From the NCBI GenBank assembly GCA_965203615.1, contig OZ241900.1, forward strand, positions 1,860,001 through 1,924,000: a stretch of 64,000 bases of DNA. Direction: 5' to 3'. The notes beneath the pieces are model-generated. The model had not been told where the DNA came from and searched no databases. It was given only the letters and a program-made list of their open reading frames with translations. The DNA comes from VXNE01 sp965203615 (GTDB lineage: Bacteria; Pseudomonadota; Gammaproteobacteria; Pseudomonadales; Azotimanducaceae). A program made the translations under genes and the position numbers. The stretch's first letter is position 1. Each line of letters opens with the position of its first letter. Below, one piece after another: positions 17,867 through 29,400 of the stretch.

Positions 17867-18116
17867 TGATGTCTCTGGGTTTGGTCTAAAGTTGTCTTGC
17901 AGGGAATCACACGTTCCAAGGCCCCAATTTCGTGCAATTGAAGACGAAGTTCAAGTTGTGCGACCACGGCATCCAACTGCGAATCCTCCAACCAAGCTCG
18001 CCGCGCTCGCATCCCGACCAAGACCGGCGCTGGATCGCCCAGCCACCCGGAGGTGCCGACTGTGGGGCGTTTCATGCCGTATGATCGGGCAAAGCCGTAG
18101 GTGCCATTCTGATCTC

Positions 18117-19550
18117 ATGCGCAACTTTGCCGTTGCTACCTGCATCGCTATTGTCCTCGGTGCCTGTACGGAGCAGGGATCGTCGGTTGTGGACAAACCC
18201 GTCGTCGCGGGTACCGATTCCCCCGACAAGGATCTAGCCGATCACCTGGAAGCCGTGATTCAGGCAGTCCGCACCACACCAGGATCGGCCCTGATGCGAG
18301 GACGTCTGGGGATGGCCTACGACGTCAACGGATTCCAGGCCGAAGCGCTCGCCACTTACGCACAGGCCGAAAAGCTCGATCCCGAAGACTTCCGCTGGCC
18401 TTATTTCAGCGCGCATCTCCTGGCGGCCAATGACGAACATGCGCAGGCCCTTGAGGCGTTAGAGCGGGCGCTCGCCGTCGACGCCGACTATGCTCCCGCA
18501 TGGCTATGGCAGGGAACCTGGCTGCTGGAGCTCGGAAGAACCGCAGAAGCGATGACCGCGTTCGGGCGTGCCCTCGATCTCGGCGCACGAGACGCAGCAA
18601 CTCTCGGCCGCGCCAGGGTCATGGCTGCTCAGGGCGACTACACTGAAGCAATCGAATTGCTCGAACCACTCGCCCGGTTGTCCGGGAGTCCGCAGATCCA
18701 TCGGACACTCGGCGAGGCGCTGCGCGGACAGGGCCGAACGGAGGAGGCGCGCGTGGCCATGACCCGGGGCAGGAACGCCGGACCTGTCAGTTGGGGGGAC
18801 CCGCGCCGGGGTCAACCATCCGCGCACATCCGCGGGCATGCCAGCTATCAACTGGCACAGAGCCTGTCGTCCTCCGGCAGGATCACCGAGGCGCTGGCAA
18901 TCCTGGAACGGCTGCAGGAGTATCATCCAGAGGCGAACTGCGGACGCGCCGAGGACTTTTTCCTGGCGTGCAACCTGATGAACTCCTCCAGCATCGCACA
19001 CGACCGGGACGGCGATCCCAAACGCGCCTTGGCAACCGTGCAACGCGGCCTCGTCCTGAACCCCGACTTCGCCCCCTTTCACCTGACCATCGCGAATCTC
19101 TATCGCCAGCAGCGCAACCTTGATCTCGCGCTTGACCACGTGGATCGGGCCCTGGAACTGAATCCAGCCAGGGGCTACGCCCATGAACAACGCGGCAGAC
19201 TGCTGTTTGGCCTGGAGCGATACGCCGAAGCGAAAGCAGCCTTCGAGTCGGCGCTGAATCTGGACCCCGCAAGACGCACGACGCTGTTCTACCTGGGGCT
19301 GGCCGAGGTCGAGCTGGGCATCTGGATCCTTGCGGTCGAGAGGTTCCAGCGCGCCGTCGAACTCGAACCCGGGTTCGCGCTGGGCCACGTCTTTCTTGCG
19401 CGAAGCCTCGCCGAATTGGGCCGCATCGACGAAGCGAGGAAAGCGCAACGCGATGCTCGAGAGTACGGCGCGGATCCGGGAGCACTGCGTAACACCGAAC
19501 TACGACTGCGCGAACTCGAGGCCCCACAACAGTCGGAATCGTCCGGATGA
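18117..19550 (+). CDS. TPR-repeat lipoprotein
   Basis: A 477-residue lipoprotein: the signal peptide MRNFAVATCIAIVLGAC carries a lipobox LGAC. It is followed by about ten tetratricopeptide repeats, for example ALEALERALAVDADYAPAWLWQG and ALDHVDRALELNPARG. TPR superhelices bind protein partners. No good ribosome binding site precedes the ATG; the lipobox decides the start, since the frame is open further upstream without homology. Its last codons overlap the next gene by ATGA (19547-19550), so the pair is translationally coupled and the two lipoproteins probably act together at the cell envelope. Confidence 0.85.
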   Translation: MRNFAVATCIAIVLGACTEQGSSVVDKPVVAGTDSPDKDLADHLEAVIQAVRTTPGSALMRGRLGMAYDVNGFQAEALATYAQAEKLDPEDFRWPYFSAHLLAANDEHAQALEALERALAVDADYAPAWLWQGTWLLELGRTAEAMTAFGRALDLGARDAATLGRARVMAAQGDYTEAIELLEPLARLSGSPQIHRTLGEALRGQGRTEEARVAMTRGRNAGPVSWGDPRRGQPSAHIRGHASYQLAQSLSSSGRITEALAILERLQEYHPEANCGRAEDFFLACNLMNSSSIAHDRDGDPKRALATVQRGLVLNPDFAPFHLTIANLYRQQRNLDLALDHVDRALELNPARGYAHEQRGRLLFGLERYAEAKAAFESALNLDPARRTTLFYLGLAEVELGIWILAVERFQRAVELEPGFALGHVFLARSLAELGRIDEARKAQRDAREYGADPGALRNTELRLRELEAPQQSESSG

Positions 19551-21208
19551 TGCACCGGCTCCTGGCTTGCCCTGCGGTGATCTTGCTTGCCTCCGGGTGT
19601 ACCCCACCGGACACCGCGTGGTTCAGCGAGGAGGCTGCGCAGCGCGGCATCGATTTCGCGCACCATTCAGGCTTCGACGGACGTCCCATGATGCCGGAGA
19701 TGATCGGCGGCGGCGCGGCGCTGGCAGACCTCGATGGCGACGGGGACCTGGATCTGTACCTGGTCCAGAGCGGCCGGGTCGACCGGACGCTGCCCGCCGA
19801 AATGTCCGCAAACCGGCTCTATCTCAATCGCGGAGACGGGCATTTCGAGAGGGTCGACGATGCCGCGGCCGCCGGGGATCGGGGCTATGGGATGGGTGTC
19901 GCCGCGGGCGATTACGATAACGACGGCGATATCGACCTGTATGTCACCAACCTGGGCGCCAACGTTCTGCTCCAGAACGATGGTGCCGGGCGGTTCACGG
20001 ACGTCACGGCGCAGGCAGGCGTCGGCGATCCGGGCTGGGGTACGGCGGCAACGTTCCTCGATCTCGATGCGGACGCCGACCTCGATCTCTTCGTCGTCAA
20101 CTACATCAACTGGGCGCCCGAGATCGAGCAGGATTGCTATGGGAAGGCATTCGTGGCGACCTACTGCGGTCCCACGGCCTACGACGTACCGGCGATGGAC
20201 CGCCTGTACCGGAACAACGGCGACGGGACCTTCACCGACATCACCCTCGACGCCGGAATCAACGTCGCTTTCGGCAACGGTCTCGGCGTCGTGGGCGCCG
20301 ACTTCAACGACGACGGGCTGATGGATGTCTTCGTGGCAAACGACGCCATGGTCAACCAGCTATGGCTGAACCTCGGGAACTTGAGCTTCGAGGAATCGTG
20401 CCTCCTGTGGAGTTGCGCAATGGACTCTGACGGCATCAAGAAAGCCGGAATGGGCGTCGCGTCGGCGGACGTGGACAACGACGGTGACAGCGACCTGCTG
20501 GTGGTGAACCTCCACGGCCAGAGCGACTCCCTGTTCAGGAACGAGGGAACCTATTTCTCCGACGCCACGAGGCTCGCCGGTCTTGGCACGCCCAGCATGC
20601 GGTATACCCGCTTCGGCGTAACCCTGGCCGACTTCGACAACGACGGCTCGCTGGACCTCTACGAGGCGAACGGCAACGTGGGTTTGACCGAACCCGTAGA
20701 AGACGGCGATGGCTACGCCGAGCCCAATGTGCTCTACCGCGGCGTGATCGACGAAGGCGCCGTCCGGTTCGAGGAGATCAACCCGCAGGGCGGCGTCTCG
20801 CCCCCGCTCATCCATACCAGCCGCGCCCTCGCTGTCGGTGACGTCGACGAGGACGGCGGGCTCGACCTCGTCGTGGTGAATCGTGACGCCCCGGCATATC
20901 TCCTGATGAACCGGGCAACGCGAGGCAACTGGGTGAGTTTCAAAGTGCTTGATGCCAGCGGCCGCGATGCCCATGGAGCCACAGTTTCGGCGACGGTCAA
21001 TGCCACCCGAATGCAGCGCGATGTGCAGCCGTCAGCGAGCTACCTCGCTTCCAGCGACCCAAGGGTGCATTTCGGTCTTGGAACCCATACCGAAACCAGC
21101 GACGTGGTCGTGCGCTGGCCCGGCGGCGAGAAAGAAGCCTTCGGCGACTTCGGCGGAGGCACCACCTACGAGTTGATCCAGGGCAGCGGAAAGCCGCTAT
21201 CGAAATAG
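19547..21208 (+). CDS. VCBS/FG-GAP repeat lipoprotein with ASPIC/UnbV domain (CRTAC1-like)
   Basis: A 553-residue lipoprotein with lipobox LASGC at residues 14-18. It contains at least seven calcium-binding FG-GAP/VCBS-type loops: DLDGDGDLDL, DYDNDGDIDL, DLDADADLDL, DFNDDGLMDV, DVDNDGDSDL, DFDNDGSLDL and DVDEDGGLDL. These probably form an integrin-like seven-bladed propeller. An ASPIC/UnbV domain (NWVSFKV through VVVRWPGGEKE) forms the C-terminus. The biochemical function of this architecture is unknown; it often accompanies TPR proteins, as it does here with a 4-base overlap. A role in binding or displaying an extracellular ligand is inferred. Confidence 0.9.
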   Translation: MMHRLLACPAVILLASGCTPPDTAWFSEEAAQRGIDFAHHSGFDGRPMMPEMIGGGAALADLDGDGDLDLYLVQSGRVDRTLPAEMSANRLYLNRGDGHFERVDDAAAAGDRGYGMGVAAGDYDNDGDIDLYVTNLGANVLLQNDGAGRFTDVTAQAGVGDPGWGTAATFLDLDADADLDLFVVNYINWAPEIEQDCYGKAFVATYCGPTAYDVPAMDRLYRNNGDGTFTDITLDAGINVAFGNGLGVVGADFNDDGLMDVFVANDAMVNQLWLNLGNLSFEESCLLWSCAMDSDGIKKAGMGVASADVDNDGDSDLLVVNLHGQSDSLFRNEGTYFSDATRLAGLGTPSMRYTRFGVTLADFDNDGSLDLYEANGNVGLTEPVEDGDGYAEPNVLYRGVIDEGAVRFEEINPQGGVSPPLIHTSRALAVGDVDEDGGLDLVVVNRDAPAYLLMNRATRGNWVSFKVLDASGRDAHGATVSATVNATRMQRDVQPSASYLASSDPRVHFGLGTHTETSDVVVRWPGGEKEAFGDFGGGTTYELIQGSGKPLSK

Positions 21209-21222
21209 GGCAGCGTCCGCCG

Positions 21223-21252
21223 TTGGATGCGCGGATTTCGGGACGCTATGAT
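21223..21252 (+). promoter_or_regulatory. promoter placing a nearly leaderless mRNA start at the second PhyH gene
   Basis: TTGGAT (21223-21228) and TATGAT (21247-21252) are 18 bases apart. The expected transcription start near 21258-21260 is at or just before the ATG at 21261, and no Shine-Dalgarno sequence is seen, so the message would be leaderless or nearly so. A closely similar element lies at 22142-22171. Confidence 0.5.
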
Positions 21253-21260
21253 CGTGCAGT

Positions 21261-22106
21261 ATGGCCGAACTCCCCGTTGAAGCAGACCCTCGCGAACTCA
21301 CCCGACTCGGGCTTGAGACCTACGCCCATGAACTGGATGAACACGGATTGACGGTGGTCCCGCAATCGGTTCTCGGACTGTCGGATGCGTTCTTCACGCA
21401 TCTGCGAGATACCGTATTGGCGGTGGCGGAACAACGAACCGGTGCCCGTTTCGATCTGAACCAGGGTCTGGACCGATGTTTAGGGGGCCGCCCGGCAGAG
21501 ATCGGTCACGTCCTGATCACTCACCTTGTGAATCAGGTCCCGGCGTTTGAACGGGTGCTGACACATCCGGTGAAGAAGGCGCTGATGTCTCACTTGCTTG
21601 GCGTGACCCATCGACTCTCCCATAGCAGTGCCTGGATCAAGTGGCAGACGCCCGACGACTGGGAGAAGGTGATGACCACTGGAATGCATGCAGACCAGAG
21701 TCGCATGCCCACTCCGTGGAACTGTCGCGCGCCGCATGTGGCCAACATGAACTGGCTGCTGACCGATTACACCCGGGAAGACGGCGCACTGTCCTACGTT
21801 CCCGGGAGCCACCTGGAACAACGATTTCCTCCCGAGAAGGAGGCAATCGACCGAGCCGTACCCGTGGAAGCCCCTGCCGGATCGCTCGTCATCTTTCAGG
21901 GCTGTACCTGGCATGGGTCTTTTCGAAAAGAGACGCCTGGCCTGCGCATCAGCTTGCACGCGGTGCATTGCCGACCGTATATCCTGCCGGGGCAGGACTA
22001 CAAGGGGCAGATCCCGGAAAGAACTTACGCAGCCAGCAACGATCCTGACTACCTGCGAATGATCATGCGCGAAGATGAAGAGATGCTGGTACGCCCGCCC
22101 GGCTGA
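21261..22106 (+). CDS. phytanoyl-CoA dioxygenase (PhyH) family oxygenase
   Basis: A 281-residue member of the PhyH family of Fe(II)/2-oxoglutarate oxygenases. H143 and D145 (TGMHADQSR) and H218 (TWHGSF) form the metal triad, and R229 (PGLRISL) is the likely 2-oxoglutarate contact. GALSYVPGSH is the conserved core motif. It is clearly different in sequence from the PhyH protein encoded at 13.4 kb, with a longer N-terminal region. It appears to be transcribed alone from the promoter just upstream. Its substrate is not known. Confidence 0.88.
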   Translation: MAELPVEADPRELTRLGLETYAHELDEHGLTVVPQSVLGLSDAFFTHLRDTVLAVAEQRTGARFDLNQGLDRCLGGRPAEIGHVLITHLVNQVPAFERVLTHPVKKALMSHLLGVTHRLSHSSAWIKWQTPDDWEKVMTTGMHADQSRMPTPWNCRAPHVANMNWLLTDYTREDGALSYVPGSHLEQRFPPEKEAIDRAVPVEAPAGSLVIFQGCTWHGSFRKETPGLRISLHAVHCRPYILPGQDYKGQIPERTYAASNDPDYLRMIMREDEEMLVRPPG

Positions 22107-22141
22107 CCGGTGAACACAAGCCCGAAGGAACCGCCTGCCGG

Positions 22142-22171
22142 CTGGATGCGCGAAATTCGGAGCGATATGAT
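22142..22171 (+). promoter_or_regulatory. promoter of the TonB C-terminal-domain protein gene, similar to 21223-21252
   Basis: CTGGAT (22142-22147) and TATGAT (22166-22171) have the same 18-base spacing as the element 919 bases upstream. The two spacers match at 13 of 18 positions and the shared sequence continues through TGGATGCGCG and TATGATC. Here the ATG lies 30 bases after the -10 box and has GGGAG upstream. Confidence 0.5.
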
Positions 22172-22201
22172 CACGGGCAGACTTGAGCGGGAGACGGGAC
22201 A

Positions 22202-23422
22202 ATGATTGCGGATCGTGCCGATCACCGAGTGGGTATTTTCGTGCTTGCCATTGCGGTATGCGCATCGGCCGCGTGGGCCGACGACCGGACGGATTTCAAT
22301 GCGGCCTATCGGGAGTACTCGAAACACCTTGAGGCGAAGGATACGAAGCAGGCGATGGAGGCGGCGAAGGAGGCCCATCGCCTGGGGTCGAAACTGTTCG
22401 GCAAGAACAGCGTCAACACCGCGAAACTGGCCATCAACTACGCCGCATTGCTGAACGATGTCGGGCACTTCAGGAAAGCGCGAAGAACGCTGGACGGCAA
22501 TCTCGAGGTCCTCCAGGCGCATTACGGCGATGCGGCGACAGAACTGGTTCCGATGGTGATGCAGCTCGCGCGCTCCGCAAAGTCGCCAGATGACGCCCTC
22601 GAGTACTTCAGACGCGCGGCCCGCCTGAGCCGGGGCTACGACGACAACCTGGTCGAGGCGCAGAAGAACTACGAGATCATGTCCATCCTGCTGCGGCAGG
22701 GCGGCGGCGCATTCGTTGAGCCGTACGTCGATCGGATATACGAGATCTATTCAGAGCGACTCCAGCCCAACGACTTCCGTCTCGGCCTGATCTCCTATCA
22801 CAAGGCGAGGTGGTCAACCGGCCGCGGTCACCACGAACAGGCTCTCGGTTACCTCCACGGTGCGCTGGCCGCCTTCACCAACCCCGAACGAGAACGCATG
22901 GGCAGTCTTGAGGTAACGGTGCGGGCAGCGATCGTCGAAACGCTGGAGGAACTCGGCAATAGCCACGCGGCCACGGATCACCTGCTGCTGTTGGGCGCCC
23001 AGCAGGAGTGGTCTCCCGAGCCGGAGCCCATCTACAGGCGAGCTCCGGAAATCCCCATCGACGCAATGACGAAGCGGATGAGGGGCAAGGTGACGCTTTC
23101 CTTCACCGTCGATGAACAGGGATTCGTAGTGGACCCGACCGTTTCGGAGTCCACCCAGCCGACCCTGAACGACACGGCCCTGGCGATGGTCAAGGGGTTC
23201 CGGTATGCGCCGCGGTTCATCGACGGCAATCCAGTGGCGACGGCAGGGATCGAACACACCGAAGACTTCTCACTTGGATCGACATCCGGTCTCGCAAGAG
23301 TGAATTTCGAAAGGCCCCCGTTACGCGGATCCATAAACGTCGACTTCACCGACATGTCCGAATGCGAGAAGGCAGTCCCCGACGAACGCGTCTGCGGGTT
23401 CATGATGCCGGGAGTGAAGTGA
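22202..23422 (+). CDS. periplasmic TPR protein with TonB-like C-terminal domain
   Basis: A 406-residue exported protein. A hydrophobic signal segment (GIFVLAIAVCASAAWA, residues 11-26) is followed by a helical repeat region with TPR character (residues 30-270). A C-terminal TonB_C-type domain follows (PIYRRAPEIPIDAM, GKVTLSFTVDEQGFVVDPTVSES and ALAMVKGFRYAPRF). Proteins with this domain either energise TonB-dependent receptors or are envelope proteins that reuse the fold. No N-terminal transmembrane anchor plus proline-rich linker is seen, so a classical TonB role is uncertain. It is followed 25 bases later by rpe. Confidence 0.8.
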   Translation: MIADRADHRVGIFVLAIAVCASAAWADDRTDFNAAYREYSKHLEAKDTKQAMEAAKEAHRLGSKLFGKNSVNTAKLAINYAALLNDVGHFRKARRTLDGNLEVLQAHYGDAATELVPMVMQLARSAKSPDDALEYFRRAARLSRGYDDNLVEAQKNYEIMSILLRQGGGAFVEPYVDRIYEIYSERLQPNDFRLGLISYHKARWSTGRGHHEQALGYLHGALAAFTNPERERMGSLEVTVRAAIVETLEELGNSHAATDHLLLLGAQQEWSPEPEPIYRRAPEIPIDAMTKRMRGKVTLSFTVDEQGFVVDPTVSESTQPTLNDTALAMVKGFRYAPRFIDGNPVATAGIEHTEDFSLGSTSGLARVNFERPPLRGSINVDFTDMSECEKAVPDERVCGFMMPGVK

Positions 23423-23447
23423 TCTCCAGGGCATGCAGGGGCCGCGG

Positions 23448-24113
23448 ATGACGGAGACTTACTGGATCTCCCCCTCCATTCTCGCGGCGGACTTCGCCCG
23501 ACTCGGCGAAGAGGTCACCGACGTGCTCGATGCCGGTGCGGATACCGTGCATTTCGACGTGATGGACAACCACTATGTGCCGAATCTGAGCGTCGGGGCC
23601 TCGGTGCTGCACGCCTTGCGCCAGTTTGGCGTCACGGCAACCGTGGACGTGCATCTCATGGTCCAGCCCGTGGACCGCATCGTCGGAGACTTCATCGACG
23701 CGGGTGCCGACTACATCACCTTCCACCCCGATGCGACGGAGAGCGTTCACAGCTCCATCGAACTCATCCGCAAGAGCGGTGCCAAAGCGGGTCTGGCGCT
23801 CAGTCCCGGGGTGCCCGTCTCCGAACTCCAACCCGTCATCGACGATCTCGACCTCGTATTGGTGATGTCCGTAGTTCCCGGTTTCGGCGGCCAGTCCTTC
23901 ATGCCCGAAAGCCTCGACACGGTGCGCGCGGTGCGTCGCCGGCTGGACGAGGCGGATAGCGAGGCCCGACTTGAAATCGATGGCGGCATCAATATCGACA
24001 ACGTCGGCGCGGCCGCCCGGGCCGGTGCCGACATGTTTGTCGCTGGCACCGCCATATTCGGCACGGACGACTACGCGAAGACCATTCAGTCGTTTCGGGC
24101 GGCGCTGGTCTAG
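23448..24113 (+). CDS. rpe: ribulose-phosphate 3-epimerase
   Basis: Rpe interconverts ribulose-5-phosphate and xylulose-5-phosphate in the pentose phosphate pathway. The 221-residue TIM barrel shows ISPSILAADFARLGEE, the metal-binding VHFDVMDNHYVPN, VDVHLMV, SVVPGFGGQSF and EIDGGIN motifs, so all active-site residues appear intact. The start at 23448 fits the family best and has AGGGG 6 bases upstream; an in-frame ATG at 23433 is an alternative. rpe-gph-trpE is a conserved gammaproteobacterial order, and the gaps here are small. Confidence 0.95.
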   Translation: MTETYWISPSILAADFARLGEEVTDVLDAGADTVHFDVMDNHYVPNLSVGASVLHALRQFGVTATVDVHLMVQPVDRIVGDFIDAGADYITFHPDATESVHSSIELIRKSGAKAGLALSPGVPVSELQPVIDDLDLVLVMSVVPGFGGQSFMPESLDTVRAVRRRLDEADSEARLEIDGGINIDNVGAAARAGADMFVAGTAIFGTDDYAKTIQSFRAALV

Positions 24114-24146
24114 CCAGCCCCATTACCAAGTCCCGTGCGGACGCCA

Positions 24147-24797
24147 ATGGACACGTACGACGCTTATCTTTTCGACCTCGACGGCACATTGGTCGACACC
24201 GCGCCCGATCTCATGGCCGGACTCAACGCCTGCCTCGCCGAGCACGGCTATAACGAGGTGGACGAGGAGCTGACCCGCCGCTGGGTCGGCCACGGCGCCG
24301 CCAAGATGATCGAGCAGGCGCTGGTACATCAAGGGAGTGAAGAGCCGCCGGACGACCTGGCGACGTCCATGTTCGATCGGTTCCTCGAGTACTACGCCGC
24401 GCACATCGCCGATGCGAGCGTGCCATATCCCGGCGTTCGCCAAGCGTTGGCGTCCCTGGGCCGGCAAGCCCGGATGGCCGTCGTCACCAACAAGGTAAGC
24501 CGCTTGACTGTCCCATTGCTCGACGCGCTGGACCTTGCCCGTTGTTTCGAAGTCGTGGTGTGCAGCGACACCGTCGGAGTGTTCAAGCCCGCCGCCGACC
24601 CCGCGCTGCATGCCTGCGAATGCCTCGGCACCGAGCCGTCGCGGACCCTTTTCGTCGGCGATTCGATCACCGACGTGCAGTGCGCCAGGGCCGCTGGCTG
24701 CGACGTTGTCTGTGTACGCTACGGCTACACCGGCGGCATTGCACCGGAAGACCTTGGCGCCGACCGACTGATCGATTCGCTGGCCAACCTCGTTTAG
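24147..24797 (+). CDS. gph: phosphoglycolate phosphatase Gph
   Basis: A 216-residue HAD-superfamily phosphatase that removes phosphate from 2-phosphoglycolate arising from DNA repair and oxygenation side reactions. Motif I FDLDGTLVDTAPDL, motif II VVTNK, the motif III lysine in GVFKPAADP and motif IV VGDSITDVQCA are present. The alpha-helical cap lies between motifs I and II. The ATG at 24147 was preferred; a GTG at 24135 in the same frame is possible. It is between rpe and trpE, as in pseudomonads. Confidence 0.93.
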   Translation: MDTYDAYLFDLDGTLVDTAPDLMAGLNACLAEHGYNEVDEELTRRWVGHGAAKMIEQALVHQGSEEPPDDLATSMFDRFLEYYAAHIADASVPYPGVRQALASLGRQARMAVVTNKVSRLTVPLLDALDLARCFEVVVCSDTVGVFKPAADPALHACECLGTEPSRTLFVGDSITDVQCARAAGCDVVCVRYGYTGGIAPEDLGADRLIDSLANLV

Positions 24798-24933
24798 CGG
24801 GCTGCGCCAGCCTCACCGGAGCAGCGAAGCAGCACGGACAGTTGCGATACTCTACGGCCTCGGCTTGATGTGGCGTCCCGACGCGGGAACGGTCGCTTCT
24901 TTACGACACTGCGTAAACAGTCGCTCCAGCACC

Positions 24934-26430
<1,497 letters not shown>

Positions 26431-26453
26431 CCGGGCGCGCTCCACAAGCCGCG

Positions 26454-29400
26454 ATGAAGTCCCTCCACAGAATGCAAACGACCGTCGTGGCGCTTCTGCT
26501 CACCGTACCACTCGTCGCGTCGGCCGGCGAGCTGCCGCTCGAAGGATCCCGGGAAATCGAATTCCAGACGGATGCCGTGACGTGGTTGTCCCTGGACGTT
26601 TCCCCAGACGGTTCGACCATCGTCATGGAGGCGGTCGGAGACCTGTACGTTCTGCCTGCCGAAGGCGGCGCCGCCCGCCGCATCACCAGCGGCATGGCAT
26701 TCGACTCTCAGCCCAGGTTCTCGCCGGACGGCAAGCGGATTGTCTTCGTAAGCGACCGGGACGGCAGCGAGAACCTGTGGATCGCAAACGCCGATGGCAG
26801 CGAAACGCGCAAGCTGTCCTCCGACAAGGGCACCATCGAGTTCGCATCGCCGTCATGGTCACCAGACGGCACCCACGTGGTCGCATCGCGCACCAAGTGG
26901 GGATTGCGGACCTTCGAGCTGTGGGCCTATCACATCGACGGGGGACGCGGCGTTCAGATCACCGAGGCGAAGAGTGGCTCCGACACCCGCGCGGACGATC
27001 GCACCAATGCGCTCGGCGCCGTCTATTCTCCCGATGGAAGGTACCTCTACTACGCGCGCAAGGACGGCGGTTTCGCCTATGACGTCCGGCTGCCCCTGTG
27101 GCAAATTGTGCGGCTCGACCTGCGCGACGGCAGCGAAGACTACCTCACCCGTGCCCAGGGCAGCGCGATGCGTCCCATGCTGTCGCCCGACGGGTCACTC
27201 CTCGTCTACGTGACCCGCTACCGTGGGGAAAGCGGGCTCAGGCTGAGAGATCTCGATACCGGGGAGGACCGCTGGCTCGCCTACCCGGCACAGCGCGACG
27301 ACCAGGAGTCGCGATTCACCCGCGACCTGTTTCCGGGCTACGCGTTCACGCCCGACGGATCGGCGGTCCTCTATACCCACGACGGCGGCATCCGGCGGGT
27401 CGACACGGCAACCGGAGAGATCTCGTCCATCGCCTTCACGCTCGATGTGCAGCAATCCATCGGACCGCGCCTGTATTCGCCGTACCGTCTAGGTGTTGGG
27501 CCCGTGAAGGCCCATCTCGTGCGCGGCCTGGCACCCTCGCCATCGGGTAACCGGCTGGCTTTTTCGGCGTTGACCCGGATTTTCGTGCGCGATGACGCGA
27601 ACGGCCAGGAGACGCCGGTTACCGACGACGGCATGCCGGCCTTTCATCCGGCGTGGTCTCCGGACGGACGCTGGCTCGTCTACGTCACGTGGTCACCCAC
27701 GGGTGGGCACATCTGGCGCGTCCGCGCAAACGGGCGCGGCGCGCCAAAGCAACTGACGCAGCGCGCCGCCTTCTATAGCGATCCAGCGTGGTCACCCGAT
27801 GGCAAGCGAATCGTCGCCCTGCGCGCAGCGAGTTATGACCGGCTGTACCGCGCTTCGGATTTTGGCGAACCCGAAGGGACGGACCTCATCTGGTTGCCGG
27901 AGAACGGCGGCAAGGCGCGGGTGGTGACGCCAGCGCGTGGATACAGGGCGCCGCACTTCGGCCCGGAGCCGGATCGAATCTACGTGTACCACTCGAGGGG
28001 TCGGTCCGCGCTGACCTCGATGCGTTTCGATGGCACCGACCGACGCATCCACCTCAGCGTGAAAGGCCCCGGCATCTACTATGCGGAACGCGATGTGCCC
28101 GCACGAGATGTCGAGATTTCACCAAACGGTCAAGCCGTGCTGATAACGCATGCCAACCAGCTTCATGTTGCCATGCTGCTGGGCCGCGACCTGGCGGATG
28201 TCGAGACCAGCATCAACGCGCCGTCCATTCCCATGGCGAGACTCACCGATGTCGGCGTCGACGAAGCGGCCTGGAGCGCCGATGGCAACACCATCTACTG
28301 GACCGTGGGCAACCGCGTATACCGGCGGACGCTCGCTTCGGTCGAGTTCAACCCCGACGAGAACGAGAACGCGGCGAGCAAGGAGGGGGAGACGGATTCC
28401 GCACAGGACGACGCGCCGGAAATCGCTGAAGAGCATCCGGCGGTCGCGGGTGCAACGATCGAGATCTACCTGCCCCGCCACGAACCCGAAGGCGTGCTGG
28501 CACTAACCGGCGCGACCGTCATTTCGATGGAGCCCGACGCCGAACCCATCGAAGATGCGGTCATCGTCATGCAGCGGGGCCGCATCACCCAGGTCGGACG
28601 CGCGGCCGAAGCCGAAGTCCCCCAGGACGCTTCGGTCATCGATGTCTCCGGCCGTTTCATCGTCCCGGGCTACGTCGACACCCATGCCCATGTCCCGTTG
28701 CTGCAACGCGTGATCGACATGAGCAACTGGGCGCTCCTGGCCAACCTGGCGTACGGCGTGACGACCATCATCGACGTGCAGCCGAGCACGGTAGACATCC
28801 TGGCCCACCGGGACCTGATCGATGCCGGGCGCATGATCGGGCCGCACCTGCTCACCACCGGACCGGGCATATTCAACGACAACCGTTTCAGATCGTCGGC
28901 GCACGCCCGGAGCGTGCTATCGCGCTACAAGGATCATTACCGCGTGCGCAACCTCAAGTCCTATATCGCCGGCAACCGCAAACAACGCCAGTGGATCGTG
29001 CAGGCCTCGGAAGCGTTGGGACTCATGCCGACGACGGAAGGCGCGCTCGACATGAAGCTCGACATGACCCACATCATCGACGGCTTCAGCGGCAACGAGC
29101 ACAACTTTCCCATAGTCGATCTGCATCCCGATGTCGTGCTGTTGGCGGCGCGCTCCGGTATCGCCTATACGCCGACGCTGCTCGTAGCCTACGGAGGACC
29201 CGCAGCGGAGAATTACTTCTTCACCAGGGAGTCCCCCGCGAACGACGCGAAACTCAGGCGCTTCACTCCCCCGCAGTTGCTTGCCGGACGCCTCCTGAGG
29301 GTGCCCTGGTTCGCCGATTCCGAGCATGTCTTTCGGAGGGTCGCAGCCCAAGCCGCCAAGATCATTCGCGCGGGCGGCCACGTCGGCGTCGGATCCCACG

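Noticed and set aside
24798..24933. Looked for a trp leader peptide and attenuator before trpE.
   Set aside because: No short frame with tandem Trp codons and no terminator hairpin found in the 136 bases.
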